The position numbers and the translations under genes are program-made. From positions 28,893 to 92,892 of the forward strand of contig CADCDO010000010.1 in NCBI GenBank assembly GCA_902800345.1: 64,000 nucleotides of DNA. Direction: 5' to 3'. Position 1 is the stretch's first letter. Each line of letters starts with the position of its first letter. Origin of the DNA: Fibrobacter succinogenes. GTDB lineage: Bacteria; Fibrobacterota; Fibrobacteria; Fibrobacterales; Fibrobacteraceae. Positions 53,110 to 61,456 of this stretch are shown in pieces. The notes beneath the pieces are model-generated. The model saw only the letters and a list, made by a program, of their open reading frames with translations, was not told where the DNA came from and ran no database searches.

Positions 53110-53847
53110 CTAGTCCAAACGGAAAGAATCGCCGAGGTAAATGCGGCGAGCTTCCGGGTCCTTCGCCAAATATTCCGAAGAGCCTTCGGTAAGCACCTGA
53201 CTCTTGTACATGATGTAGGCACGGTCGGTAATCGAAAGAGTCTCGCGCACGTTGTGGTCCGTAATGAGCACGCCCATGCCGCGGTCCTTCAGTTCCGAAA
53301 TGATGGACTGGATATCGGCAACCGCAATCGGGTCAATACCCGCAAAAGGTTCGTCGAGCAAAAGAAACGACGGGTCGCTCGCAAGAGCACGTGCAATCTC
53401 CAGGCGGCGGCGTTCGCCACCGGAGCAGCTCATGGATTTCGTTTTACGGATGTGCGTAATCTTGAATTCTTCAAGAAGCTGTTCCAACTTTTTCTTGCGT
53501 TCGGAACGCTTCATGTTCTGCGTCTCGAGAATAGCCATGATGTTGTCTTCAACAGAAAGCTTGCGGAAGATGGACGCCTCTTGCGGGAGGTAACCCACGC
53601 CAAGACGGGCGCGCTTGTACATCGGCTTGTCCGTCATCTCGATATCGTCCAGGAATATGTGCCCCGCATCCGGGCGCACCATGCCCACGATCATGTAGAA
53701 CGTCGTCGTCTTTCCGGCACCGTTCGGGCCCAATAACCCGACAATTTCGCCCTGCGAAACCTGGATGGAGACATCGCTCACCACCTGACGGTGACCATAA
53801 ATTTTGCGCAGCTTGTCGGTGCGTATTGTGCTGACCAAATTTTTCAC
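53110..53847 (-). CDS. lptB: LPS export ABC transporter ATP-binding protein LptB
   Basis: The protein is 245 residues. Walker A is [20 protein letters not shown], the signature is [19 protein letters not shown], Walker B is [13 protein letters not shown] and the switch is [11 protein letters not shown]; these are the LptB-specific forms. It powers extraction of LPS from the inner membrane with LptFG. Its start overlaps the lptA stop. It is followed by rpoN after nine bases. LptF and LptG are not in the window. Confidence 0.95.
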   Translation of the reverse strand: MKNLVSTIRTDKLRKIYGHRQVVSDVSIQVSQGEIVGLLGPNGAGKTTTFYMIVGMVRPDAGHIFLDDIEMTDKPMYKRARLGVGYLPQEASIFRKLSVEDNIMAILETQNMKRSERKKKLEQLLEEFKITHIRKTKSMSCSGGERRRLEIARALASDPSFLLLDEPFAGIDPIAVADIQSIISELKDRGMGVLITDHNVRETLSITDRAYIMYKSQVLTEGSSEYLAKDPEARRIYLGDSFRLD

Positions 53848-55238
53848 GGTGCGACCTCCGTTTTCGTAGTTTTCGTAGAATCACCCGCCAGCGACTTGTT
53901 TCTCCGGCGGCTGAACAGCCTGTCCATCTTCTTGTTTCTTAAGGCCTTTTCGAACTTTGCCGTATCGGCAGCAGTCAAAACTTTTTTCGCAACATCCCCC
54001 GAAAGCGAATCGAGTTTCGCCAGGGAATCCTTCTTGGCAGCATCCTTGATACGGCGCTCCTTTTCCAAATCTATATAACGGCCGCTTGCATTTGTCGTGC
54101 GGCCCATCAGGCGCAGCGATTTCACGGCGTTCTTCTTGGCGTCGAACAAAATATGGATCGTGTCCCCGGTCGCCTCGTTCTTCCCGGAAACAGTCCTGTC
54201 CTTCTTCACGTAAAAGTAAGTGCTCTGCGCTTTCCCAGAAACAACGGCACGGTCCATCCGGCCTTTATTAAAGAACAAATCCAGGCGGTTTCCATCCATC
54301 AAATTCCGATATTCCTTCAAATCCGTCTCGTAGAAAAATCCCTTTGCATTCAAGTTCACGTAAAGCCGCTTAATCTTTCCCTTGTCGAATTCACAATAAA
54401 GAGTATCACCAAAAGCTTCGGTCACGCTGCCCGGATTCCCGCGCTTAGCCTCTTCGTTCTGGACGCCATGGGCATTGCGGATAACAAGCGCCGACTTGAG
54501 CATCTTTCCGGTATCGTCAAGGACTAAGAAAATGGAATCACCCGTGAGGTGGTAATTTTTCATGTCGCACGTAGGGTTTCCCTTCATCGAAAGCCAGTTG
54601 TTCTTACGGTCAAAGTAACCTGTATCGCAAGTGACCACCAAATCCTTCTGCGTAAGTTTCACTTTCTGGAACGCCTGTGCAAAACCGTTCCTCTTGTCGT
54701 AAATCAGGGAACGCGCCTCGATAGTCACAGTATCAATCTTTCCATCTTTCTGCTTTTCGTACTGATAAAGTCTAGGCGCAAGCGGAATCGTCAGGAGTTC
54801 TTCCTTGCGGTCGTACTTTAGATACTGCCCCGTCATGAGATAGTTGCCCGCGGAATCACCGGCACTCACTTCGCCGGACGCGATAGCAAGCTCGTTCTTT
54901 TTTTGGTAAGATCCATTTTTTGCACGAATATAACCGGACGGGTGCGTAAAAAGAAATCCGCCGCTACATTCGACAGTTTCGTAATTGCGGTTCCACGAAG
55001 CACGCTGCGTCTTGAACGCAACGCTGTCATGAACAAAGTGGACGTTTCCCAACAACAGAAGCGTACCGCGTTTACGGGCGACCTCAAGATTGTCCGCATG
55101 GTACATGATAAGGGGAGACGTCTGCGCAAAAGCAAGAGTTGATGCAAAAAACACTACGGCAAAAGCAAGGAATACGACCGACGAAAAACGACAGGACTTG
55201 TAACAAGCCTCAGCAAAAGAGGAGAACAACTTCATCAC
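53844..55238 (-). CDS. lptA: LptA/OstA-like periplasmic LPS-transport protein, enlarged
   Basis: The protein is 464 residues, more than twice E. coli LptA (185). A signal peptide ([20 protein letters not shown]) is followed by the OstA beta-jellyroll repeats: [20 protein letters not shown] near the start, then several copies of [18 protein letters not shown] and [14 protein letters not shown] strands. The C-terminal 90 residues are Lys/Ala-rich ([20 protein letters not shown]). The protein may form a longer periplasmic bridge or combine LptA- and LptC-type repeats, as in several Bacteroidota-like lineages. Coupled to lptC upstream and lptB downstream by 4-base overlaps. The family assignment is firm; the bridge length is inferred. 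Confidence 0.82.
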   Translation of the reverse strand: MMKLFSSFAEACYKSCRFSSVVFLAFAVVFFASTLAFAQTSPLIMYHADNLEVARKRGTLLLLGNVHFVHDSVAFKTQRASWNRNYETVECSGGFLFTHPSGYIRAKNGSYQKKNELAIASGEVSAGDSAGNYLMTGQYLKYDRKEELLTIPLAPRLYQYEKQKDGKIDTVTIEARSLIYDKRNGFAQAFQKVKLTQKDLVVTCDTGYFDRKNNWLSMKGNPTCDMKNYHLTGDSIFLVLDDTGKMLKSALVIRNAHGVQNEEAKRGNPGSVTEAFGDTLYCEFDKGKIKRLYVNLNAKGFFYETDLKEYRNLMDGNRLDLFFNKGRMDRAVVSGKAQSTYFYVKKDRTVSGKNEATGDTIHILFDAKKNAVKSLRLMGRTTNASGRYIDLEKERRIKDAAKKDSLAKLDSLSGDVAKKVLTAADTAKFEKALRNKKMDRLFSRRRNKSLAGDSTKTTKTEVAP

Positions 55239-56140
55239 TTGGCGGCCCCCGATTTCGGCTTAACCAAGAGCGTACGCGGAGCGGCACCAGCATTCGGTCG
55301 TGTCCCAGACGGAGTATTACTTTGCACATTATTTTGTGCGTTCGTCTGCGGGACCGGCTTCGGACTTGGCACAGGATTCTTGGACGCAGACGAAACCGGC
55401 TTTGCCGTTGGAGCCGCCTGTGACGAAGACGACGGCGGATTGTTCAAGCGTTCCGCCTCAGCCTGTCGTTTGTCCTCATCCTTCATGCGTTTCGCCGCAT
55501 CCTGGAAAATGCCAGTCACGTTCGAAAGAATTTTCCAGTTGTCGAACTGCGCATCGCTTTCAAAACCGACACCCTGCAACACGTCGCCATCTTCGGAAAC
55601 GACGCGCACATAGCTTGCGGTTCTGACCAAATTATCCTTCTTGTTCCAGAGGAGCGAATCAGCACGGACCGAGGCGCCTTTAGGCGTCAACGCATAGACA
55701 TGGCCATAAGCATACACGTATGTGAACTTCATGTCAAGACTGCCGGAGTCCGCACGCAAGAACGCCACACGTTCGCCGATGGAATCGTAAATATCGACGA
55801 ACACCGGACGAACCGTCACAATCTCCTTGTCAGCCCAACGTTCAAGATAAGCCGTTTTCAACCTCCAGTTGAGCACGCCCTTGTCGTAACTGTCGAGAAG
55901 CGTCGTATCGGTAAAGAGCATCTGCGGGCGCTCGACGCGAATCCAGGGCTTGGGCTCCTCGATTTCTTCGCAACCGAGCATGAATAGGGTAAAAAAGGCA
56001 CAAGCAAGAACGCCCCACAAACGAGAAGCTTTGCGAGACGCATTACGAGATGCGCGGGATGCATAACAAGACGCCGCCGGGCAAGATGCCGGCGCAAGCG
56101 CATTTTGAATGCTCTGGATGTTCTGCAAAAACTGTGCCAC
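55235..56140 (-). CDS. lptC: LptC-like LPS export protein, apparent lipoprotein
   Basis: The protein is 301 residues. A hydrophobic segment ends in a lipobox (FFTLFMLGCEEIEEPKPW, Cys about 57). The LptC-like fold follows (EIVTVRPVFVDIYDSIGERV, RADSGSLDMKFTYVYAYGHV). E. coli LptC keeps a membrane helix; a lipoprotein form is the pattern in Bacteroidota-like bacteria. The first 40 residues (ALAPASCPAASCYASRASRN, Ala/Ser/Arg-rich) are odd. They may be a wrong start, but no better in-frame ATG exists before the signal. The C-terminus is a Pro/Ser/Asn linker. First gene of the lptC-A-B-rpoN set. Confidence 0.75.
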   Translation of the reverse strand: MAQFLQNIQSIQNALAPASCPAASCYASRASRNASRKASRLWGVLACAFFTLFMLGCEEIEEPKPWIRVERPQMLFTDTTLLDSYDKGVLNWRLKTAYLERWADKEIVTVRPVFVDIYDSIGERVAFLRADSGSLDMKFTYVYAYGHVYALTPKGASVRADSLLWNKKDNLVRTASYVRVVSEDGDVLQGVGFESDAQFDNWKILSNVTGIFQDAAKRMKDEDKRQAEAERLNNPPSSSSQAAPTAKPVSSASKNPVPSPKPVPQTNAQNNVQSNTPSGTRPNAGAAPRTLLVKPKSGAAK

Positions 56141-56233
56141 AAATACAAATTACAAATATATAGGCACGTTATTTGGGGATTTCGGGGAAATTTGAGGGAA
56201 AATGGGCGGATTTTTTGGAGAGAAGGCGCATCA

Positions 56234-56545
56234 TCATGCTGAAAGAGTTTTGAGCAGTTCTTTCTTAGTTGCTCCCAAAGCAAAAAACATCTTAATCATC
56301 AACTCAAGCGAAACGCTCGCATCCGCATGCTCCACTTTTGCATAACGAGATTGACTTGTTTTTGCGATAGCCGCAGCAGACACTTGAGTTTCACCAAGTT
56401 TTTTCCTTTTAGCAATGAGAGCTTTTGCCAAAGCAACTTTCATTTCAACAATAGCCATTTCGGCAGGACTCAACTCTAGGAATTCATCCACATCCCCAAC
56501 TACCCAGCCCTTATTCTGCAATCTTTCTTTTTTTGCTTGATCCAT
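56234..56545 (-). CDS. HigA-type antitoxin (helix-turn-helix)
   Basis: The protein is 103 residues. An N-terminal acidic segment leads to a helix-turn-helix (about 45-95): LAKALIAKRKKLGETQVSAA, then AIAKTSQSRYAKVEHADAS. This fits XRE/HigA antitoxins placed after a HigB/Gp49-like toxin. It starts four bases after the toxin gene stop, so the pair is co-transcribed. It probably represses its own promoter through the palindrome at 56900-56914. With the toxin frameshifted, this antitoxin may now be an orphan. Confidence 0.8.
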   Translation of the reverse strand: MDQAKKERLQNKGWVVGDVDEFLELSPAEMAIVEMKVALAKALIAKRKKLGETQVSAAAIAKTSQSRYAKVEHADASVSLELMIKMFFALGATKKELLKTLSA

Positions 56546-56548
56546 AAT

Positions 56549-56883
56549 CTAACGCTCCATATCATAAAATTTCAAACGCTTACGACACAAGTTTATCACC
56601 TCATCAGACGTTTTGTTCGTTTTCTTTTCTAACCACAAAACCACAATAATTGCATCTGCATCTACACGATAAAACAGCCTCCAAATTTTATTTTCGTCTT
56701 GAATTCGTAAGTCGTGACAATGAACTCCAATTGACGGCATCGGACGACTTTGTGGCAAAGACAGGTTCACCCCAATTGCAACAATCGTAACAAGTATCCA
56801 GCTTCAATCCTCGCTTTCTGTGACAATGGTGGAGTTTTCGGCAGTGCATGCAACCAAACTAAAGGTTTATGTTTCGTACTCAT
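56549..56883 (-). pseudogene. HigB/Gp49-like toxin gene with a one-base frameshift
   Basis: A start ATG at 56881-56883 opens a frame reading MSTKHKPLVWLHALPKTPPL and then EAGYLLRLLQLG before a TGA at 56767-56769. The other frame continues VNLSLPQSRPMPSIG, then DENKIWRLFYRVDADAIIVV and WLEKKTNKTS. Joined, the two parts give 111 residues, the usual size and order of Gp49/HigB toxins. The break lies in a run of four G: adding one G restores the reading (LGVNLSLP). HigB toxins cleave mRNA on ribosomes. As read here the toxin is inactive, unless the run is a sequencing error or slips. Confidence 0.7.
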
Positions 56884-56899
56884 AAAATATATATCAGAT

Positions 56900-56914
56900 T
56901 TGACATAATGTCAA
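56900..56914. promoter_or_regulatory. Palindromic operator candidate upstream of higBA
   Basis: TTGACATAATGTCAA is a palindrome except at its centre. A related GGACATTATG lies 30 bases further upstream. The site is 17 bases before the toxin ATG, where HigA-type antitoxins bind. Confidence 0.5.
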
Positions 56915-56962
56915 TAGTATAAAGTTAATGGGACATTATGCATTTTGCAAATTCCATGCCAA

Positions 56963-57055
56963 AGCAAAAATTGCCGATTTTGATTAAAAATCGGCAGTTT
57001 CATCCAACAAAAAAAAGTGATTAATCGATTTAATCAGTGATTAATCACTTTTTCA
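56963..57055. terminator. Two hairpins in the AT-rich gap before the TM2-type gene
   Basis: TGCCGATTTT pairs with AAAAATCGGCA around TGATT (56969-56993), and AAGTGATTAATC pairs with GATTAATCACTTT (57014-57053). Both are flanked by A/T runs on both sides, so they can act as terminators in either direction, most usefully for the TM2-type gene on the minus strand. Confidence 0.45.
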
Positions 57056-57119
57056 AAAAAAACTATATAACTAACACAAAAGTGCAAGGAAGCCCAAAAA
57101 AAACGAAAAAAAAGATTTC

Positions 57120-57962
57120 TCATTTATCCTTTAATTTCAATGGATAATTATCAGAACACCTTTTATCTTTCGGTTCTGTTACATTCCATTCCAATTTACC
57201 ATCAACTACAGAAGGAATCAACATCCATGTTGATTGATAAGAACATTCCAAATTAACCTTATAAGAAACGCTTACGCCAGGATTTAAATCCTTAAATTCG
57301 AAAAATTCACTATTTGAAACATAACCAATTTTTTCAAAATCACCTACTTGGTGTTCGCGATTAAAAAAGACCATTTGTTTTTCTAGATAATCGTTAAAAC
57401 CGCCATTCAATTCGGATGCAACCTTAGCTTTTATATCCTTATTTATTGTTTGGGAAATATTGAAACAAAATTCGTTTTCAGTACAAATAACATAAAACAA
57501 ATTTGCAACAGCACCTATAACAGCGATTATTTTCATCCATAATCCACCCCTATATTTCAGGCCTTTCTTTTTGTTAATATACCGCCCGCTGCCAATTGTC
57601 CACGCATCTACAAAAACAAGCACTTCAACAATAAGAATCAACAATCCTGGAACAAAGTCCAACAAACATAAATGCCCCCCAGCAATTATTATAAGGGACG
57701 CCACCAAAGGGATGACAAAACAAGAAAAAAGAATTAACGATAAATAGAGCAAACCTCTTAGCGTTTTACCACAAACAAAACAGTGAACACCAAATTCACC
57801 CAAAATTGCACAAAGCCAGAAAACTAACGTTCCATTAAGCGTCTTTCCAGAGTTTGAACTTTCGACATTTTTCATTTCAGTACACTCAAATTTAGCTGTA
57901 AGAGCAAATTTTCCTAAAATAAATCTATTTTTAAATTTAATATTTTTGAGAGCATCTTTCAA
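57120..57962 (-). CDS. TM2-domain membrane protein with pilin-like C-terminal region
   Basis: The protein is 280 residues. GEFGVHCFVCGKTLRGLLYL (about 55-74) has the TM2 motif pattern (GxFGxHxFYxGKxxxG), and three more helices follow by about 165. From about 170 the sequence is soluble, contains ICTENEFCFNISQTINK and ends NVTEPKDKRCSDNYPLKLKD. The Cys-bounded end resembles the C-terminus of minor-pilin-like proteins. The first 29 residues are doubtful; an ATG at about residue 31 (MKNVESSNSG) may be the real start. The DNA is AT-rich, as at 28985. Function unknown. Confidence 0.55.
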   Translation of the reverse strand: MKDALKNIKFKNRFILGKFALTAKFECTEMKNVESSNSGKTLNGTLVFWLCAILGEFGVHCFVCGKTLRGLLYLSLILFSCFVIPLVASLIIIAGGHLCLLDFVPGLLILIVEVLVFVDAWTIGSGRYINKKKGLKYRGGLWMKIIAVIGAVANLFYVICTENEFCFNISQTINKDIKAKVASELNGGFNDYLEKQMVFFNREHQVGDFEKIGYVSNSEFFEFKDLNPGVSVSYKVNLECSYQSTWMLIPSVVDGKLEWNVTEPKDKRCSDNYPLKLKDK

Positions 57963-58075
57963 CTAATAAGCGATAGGAACAAACGCCGATTCATTTGGGA
58001 AATTAATTGAGACTTTTATAAATTTTTGCATTGCAACTTCAAGGCTAGCCAAAGACAATTTCATATATTAGCTAC

Positions 58076-58987
58076 ATGAACGTGAATGATATTTTATTCT
58101 TCATTCTGCTTGCTTTAGGAATCAGCACACCCTTTTTACTGGGGTTCCTGTTTGCAGTCCTTTACAAGCATATCAAACCTAAAATATTGTGGTTTACACT
58201 TTGGGTTTTAATCCTGGCAGCGCTTATCGGCGGAATGATCCAGCTATCGTCCTTTATTCTACTTTGTGGGGAACCTTCGGAATTTGCTTATCCATATTTA
58301 ACGATATTATCGGCAAGTTTATTCTTGGCTTTATATTTTGTCTGCTCTTGGTTCAGCCGCATTTTCAAAGTCAAAAACGCCGTTCATTGGCTGCTACTTT
58401 TGCTAATTCCTATCATTTCTTTTGGCATACTCTTCTTATTTTTCTACGTAGGCTCTCTAAAGCCTTGGAGCTTTATCGAAGACAAGGCCTTGCGAAAAGA
58501 AGCACTCGAAAACGCACAAGGTGCCGATTACGATATCGAACAAATCTTTAGCGATGCGTGGCATTTTACTTACAGTACCGTCGTTTTCCGCGAACGAAAC
58601 GACTCCGCTTTTTACCGCATAAAGCATAGCGTTTGTTCTAAGCAAGATTCCATAGACAACGATTTGAATTCGTGGATTCCATTAGATAAAGAAAAAACTG
58701 CACTTGTAAAAAAGTTGAAAAAAGCCATTGAAGAGTACGAAGCCGAAGTGGCGACAAACGACGTCTTGGACGGATATTATAGCCGTACAGAATTAAGAGA
58801 TTACAAGCAAGAAACACAACGTAATTTGGGCTTTAGTAATGCGGTTCATTATGGAACTCGCAGAGCGACTGAAATCGAAAAGCTAGCCAATCAAATACGG
58901 CCCGAACCTGAAAAACTCGAAGCATTCACGACGCTCACGGAAGAACAAGTCCAAAAGAAATGCAAGGAAATTGGACGCGAGGAATAA
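58076..58987 (+). CDS. Hypothetical membrane protein with long cytoplasmic or periplasmic helix
   Basis: I recognise no family. The 303-residue protein has four membrane helices in the first 135 residues (LLALGISTPFLLGFLFAVLY; WFTLWVLILAALIGGMIQLS; ASLFLALYFVCSWFSRIF; LLLLIPIISFGILFLFFYVG). A soluble, charged helical part occupies about 140-303. A TATATT element at 58063-58068 lies only about 13 bases before the ATG, so the leader is very short. It is divergent from the TM2-type gene, and a perfect GC-rich terminator follows. Confidence 0.6.
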   Translation: MNVNDILFFILLALGISTPFLLGFLFAVLYKHIKPKILWFTLWVLILAALIGGMIQLSSFILLCGEPSEFAYPYLTILSASLFLALYFVCSWFSRIFKVKNAVHWLLLLLIPIISFGILFLFFYVGSLKPWSFIEDKALRKEALENAQGADYDIEQIFSDAWHFTYSTVVFRERNDSAFYRIKHSVCSKQDSIDNDLNSWIPLDKEKTALVKKLKKAIEEYEAEVATNDVLDGYYSRTELRDYKQETQRNLGFSNAVHYGTRRATEIEKLANQIRPEPEKLEAFTTLTEEQVQKKCKEIGREE

Positions 58988-58992
58988 AAAAG

Positions 58993-59022
58993 GCGACCCC
59001 GGCACTGAGGCCGGGGTGACGC
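58993..59022. terminator. GC-rich hairpin after the membrane protein
   Basis: ACCCCGGC and GCCGGGGT form a perfect 8-base stem around ACTGAG, extended by GCG/CGC. It lies between convergent genes and belongs to the GACCCC...GGGGTGAC class of the dispersed repeats. Confidence 0.6.
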
Positions 59023-59036
59023 TTTAACAAGAATTT

Positions 59037-59072
59037 ACTGGATCCTTCACGGCTTCGCCGTTCAGGATGACG
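59037..59072. repeat. Dispersed hairpin repeat
   Basis: Reads ACTGGATCCTTCAC, then the small stem GGC/GCC around TTCG, then GTTCAGGATGACG. Same family as 28769, 31507, 41519, 61326 and 62879; next to the terminator at 58993. Confidence 0.7.
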
Positions 59073-59102
59073 AGTGCGCGAAGCGTCAGGAGACGATGCC
59101 AA

Positions 59103-59576
59103 TCAGCCTTCGCGGCCGAGCATGAAGGCCTTCTTGTTGCCTTCGTGGAACTTTTCGGCGAAGAGTTTGTTCAAAGCGACCGTCCACTGATCGACGGTGA
59201 AGTCGAAGTACTTGGAGAGCTTGCCGAGCATGGCGACATTCAAAGCTTTCACGTTTTCGAGCTTCGAAACATCGATGTCAGCCGGCGTGAGGAGCACGCC
59301 GCCCTGCTTCATGTAGGCTTCGTTCACGACAACCTGCGTTTCGTCAAAGACGACGAGGTAATCGGCTTCGCCGCACGGGATCATCGGGGACTGCACTTCT
59401 TCATCTTTTGCAAAACGCACGTCAGAAGCGATGGAACCACCGCGCTGGCTCATGCCATGGACTTCGGCCTTCTTCACGTCGTAACCTTGTTCGAAAACAA
59501 GTTCGGCCATCACGTCACTAGCCTTGATAACGCCTGTGCCACCGAGGCCTGCAAATTTAACGTTAATTACGCTCAT
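59103..59576 (-). CDS. iorB: Indolepyruvate ferredoxin oxidoreductase, beta subunit
   Basis: The protein is 157 residues, shorter than the usual 190-200 but complete in the core. FAGLGGTGVIKASDVMAELV and KKAEVHGMSQRGGSIASDVR are the signature of the gamma-type domain of 2-oxoacid:ferredoxin oxidoreductases. With IorA it oxidises aryl pyruvates from aromatic amino acids to aryl-acetyl-CoA, reducing ferredoxin, or works in the reverse direction in rumen bacteria. It follows iorA after two bases in one operon. Confidence 0.88.
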   Translation of the reverse strand: MSVINVKFAGLGGTGVIKASDVMAELVFEQGYDVKKAEVHGMSQRGGSIASDVRFAKDEEVQSPMIPCGEADYLVVFDETQVVVNEAYMKQGGVLLTPADIDVSKLENVKALNVAMLGKLSKYFDFTVDQWTVALNKLFAEKFHEGNKKAFMLGREG

Positions 59577-59578
59577 AA

Positions 59579-61177
59579 TTATTCAACCTCTCTATTAATG
59601 CTCTTGAGGGCGAGAATGCAGGGGCTCTTAGCAACGATCAAAGTGAGTTCATCCTTTTCGAGGGATTCCTTCACGAGGCGCTTGAATTCTTCCGGTTCCT
59701 TGACCTGGTTCACTTCATAGACGTTGTCGAAACCGGCGACCTTCGCGACTTCCTTGTAGTCAATCTTGTAAGCGGGGCTATGGTCGAGGTGACGGCCCGT
59801 ACCCGGGTGTTCCTGCTGGCCGGTCATAGCGGTGATGCTGTTGTCCAAGATGATGACAACGTGGCCAGTTTCGGGGCGGTTGTAACCCGCTTCCACAAGG
59901 CCGGTAATGCCACTGTGAACAAACGTAGAGTCGCCAATCACGGAGACAACCTTCTTGGCCTGTTCGCGCGGGAGCACGTTGCGGAGGCCAATACCCATAC
60001 CGATAGCGGCACCCATGTCAATCATGTAGTCCATGGCGCTGATAGGCGGCAGTGCGGCGAGCGTGTAGCAGCCGATGTCACCGGAAACGATGCAGTCGAG
60101 TTCCTTGAGCACGGCGAAAGAGCTGCGGTGCGGGCAGCCCGGGCAGAGCATAGGCGGCTTGCCCTTGACCGGAACGGGATCCGGATTCTTGTCGCCAGCG
60201 ATAATGCGGCGGACACGGTTCACGTCGAGTTCACCAAAGCGGAAAATCGGGTCAAACTTGCTTTCGCACTGGATGCCAGCGGCCTTGATGTTTTCAGCAA
60301 GCCACGGGTCGTTTTCTTCGATGACCATGAGGCGCTTGCCTTCGAACTTCTTCGCGAAATCCTTGATGAGCTGCATCGGTAGCGGGTATGTCATGCCGAG
60401 CTTGAGGATGCTTGCTTCCGGGGCGGCTTCGCGGACGTGGTGGTAGCTGATGCCGCTCACGATGATACCGAAATCGGCGCTGCGCATTTCGACCTTGTTC
60501 GGGCCTTCGGCAACGTTCCAGGCTTCCATTTCGTCCATCTTGGCGCGGAGGCGACGGCCAGCCGGCTTGGAGAATCCCGGCACCATCACGTGCTGGGCGA
60601 TATTGCGTTCAAAATTCGGCACCATTGCCGGGAGTTCTTCCTTCGGCACGACGATAGACTTGGAATGGTCCACGCGGGTAGTCATGCGGAGGATGACAGG
60701 AATCTTGAACTTTTCGCTCGTCTGCATGGCGATGCGGAAGAAGTCGTAGGCTTCCTGGGAGTTACTCGGTTCGAACATCGGGCAAACGGATGCCTTCGCG
60801 TGGTTACGCGTATCCTGTTCGTTCTGGGAGCTGCCTTGACCCGGGTCATCGGCAACAATCCACACCATGCCGCCATCGACACCCGTGTAAGTTGCGGTAT
60901 AGAGAACATCACTTGCCACATTCAAGCCAACCATCTTCATGGTGACAACACTGCGGGCATGTCCAAAAGCGGCACCGAGAGCGACTTCGGCAGCGACCTT
61001 TTCGTTCGGAGCCCACTGGGCATAGCCACCCAGTTCAGAGTAATCTTCCAAGATTTCGGTAGAAGGCGTTCCCGGATAACCTGCGGCAAGCTGCACATTG
61101 CAATGACGCATGGAAAGGGAAATGGCTTCGTTGCCCGAAATCAGCATCTTTTTCGCATTTGGATCAAAAGCTGGCAT
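59579..61177 (-). CDS. iorA: Indolepyruvate ferredoxin oxidoreductase, alpha subunit, lacking the C-terminal ferredoxin domain
   Basis: The protein is about 532 residues. The N-terminal pyrimidine-binding part has GNEAISLSMRHCNVQLAAGY and PGTPSTEILEDYSEL. The C-terminal thiamin-diphosphate domain has MLCPGCPHRSSFAVLKELDC, GDSTFVHSGITGLVEAGYNR, then IILDNSITAMTGQQEHPGTG. Standard IorA continues for 80-100 residues with two 4Fe-4S ferredoxin motifs; here the protein ends SPCILALKSINREVE, so that part is missing. The start is the ATG at 61177; a 14-codon longer frame has a basic, unlikely N-terminus. Electron exit probably relies on another protein. Confidence 0.88.
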   Translation of the reverse strand: MPAFDPNAKKMLISGNEAISLSMRHCNVQLAAGYPGTPSTEILEDYSELGGYAQWAPNEKVAAEVALGAAFGHARSVVTMKMVGLNVASDVLYTATYTGVDGGMVWIVADDPGQGSSQNEQDTRNHAKASVCPMFEPSNSQEAYDFFRIAMQTSEKFKIPVILRMTTRVDHSKSIVVPKEELPAMVPNFERNIAQHVMVPGFSKPAGRRLRAKMDEMEAWNVAEGPNKVEMRSADFGIIVSGISYHHVREAAPEASILKLGMTYPLPMQLIKDFAKKFEGKRLMVIEENDPWLAENIKAAGIQCESKFDPIFRFGELDVNRVRRIIAGDKNPDPVPVKGKPPMLCPGCPHRSSFAVLKELDCIVSGDIGCYTLAALPPISAMDYMIDMGAAIGMGIGLRNVLPREQAKKVVSVIGDSTFVHSGITGLVEAGYNRPETGHVVIILDNSITAMTGQQEHPGTGRHLDHSPAYKIDYKEVAKVAGFDNVYEVNQVKEPEEFKRLVKESLEKDELTLIVAKSPCILALKSINREVE

Positions 61178-61325
61178 GATATTCCTTTTTTGTTTTAATC
61201 GTTTTTTAAACGAACGCAAATATAGAAAATTCGATTTTGCACATCCTTGCCACAGTCCTCAAGAATCGCAAAAACAAGAAGTAATTTTTTGTTATATATT
61301 ATTAGGGTTTTAACTATGCAAAATC

Positions 61326-61424
61326 GTCATTCTGAGGGGCACGCCCCGAAGAATCCAGTAAAATCTCGTAATACATAAACATGAATTAACTAGATTCTTC
61401 ACCCCTTTCAGGGGTTCAGAATGA
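61326..61424. repeat. Facing pair of dispersed repeats between iorA and fprA
   Basis: GTCATTCTGAGGGG...GAAGAATCCAGT (61326-61359) faces TAGATTCTTCACCCC...GGGGTTCAGAATGAC (61391-61424). Together they can fold into a long imperfect stem. The DNA is inside the divergent promoter region of iorA and the flavodiiron gene. Confidence 0.7.
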
Positions 61425-61456
61425 CGCTTGGAGTAAATTTTAAAAGAGGTAAAAAA

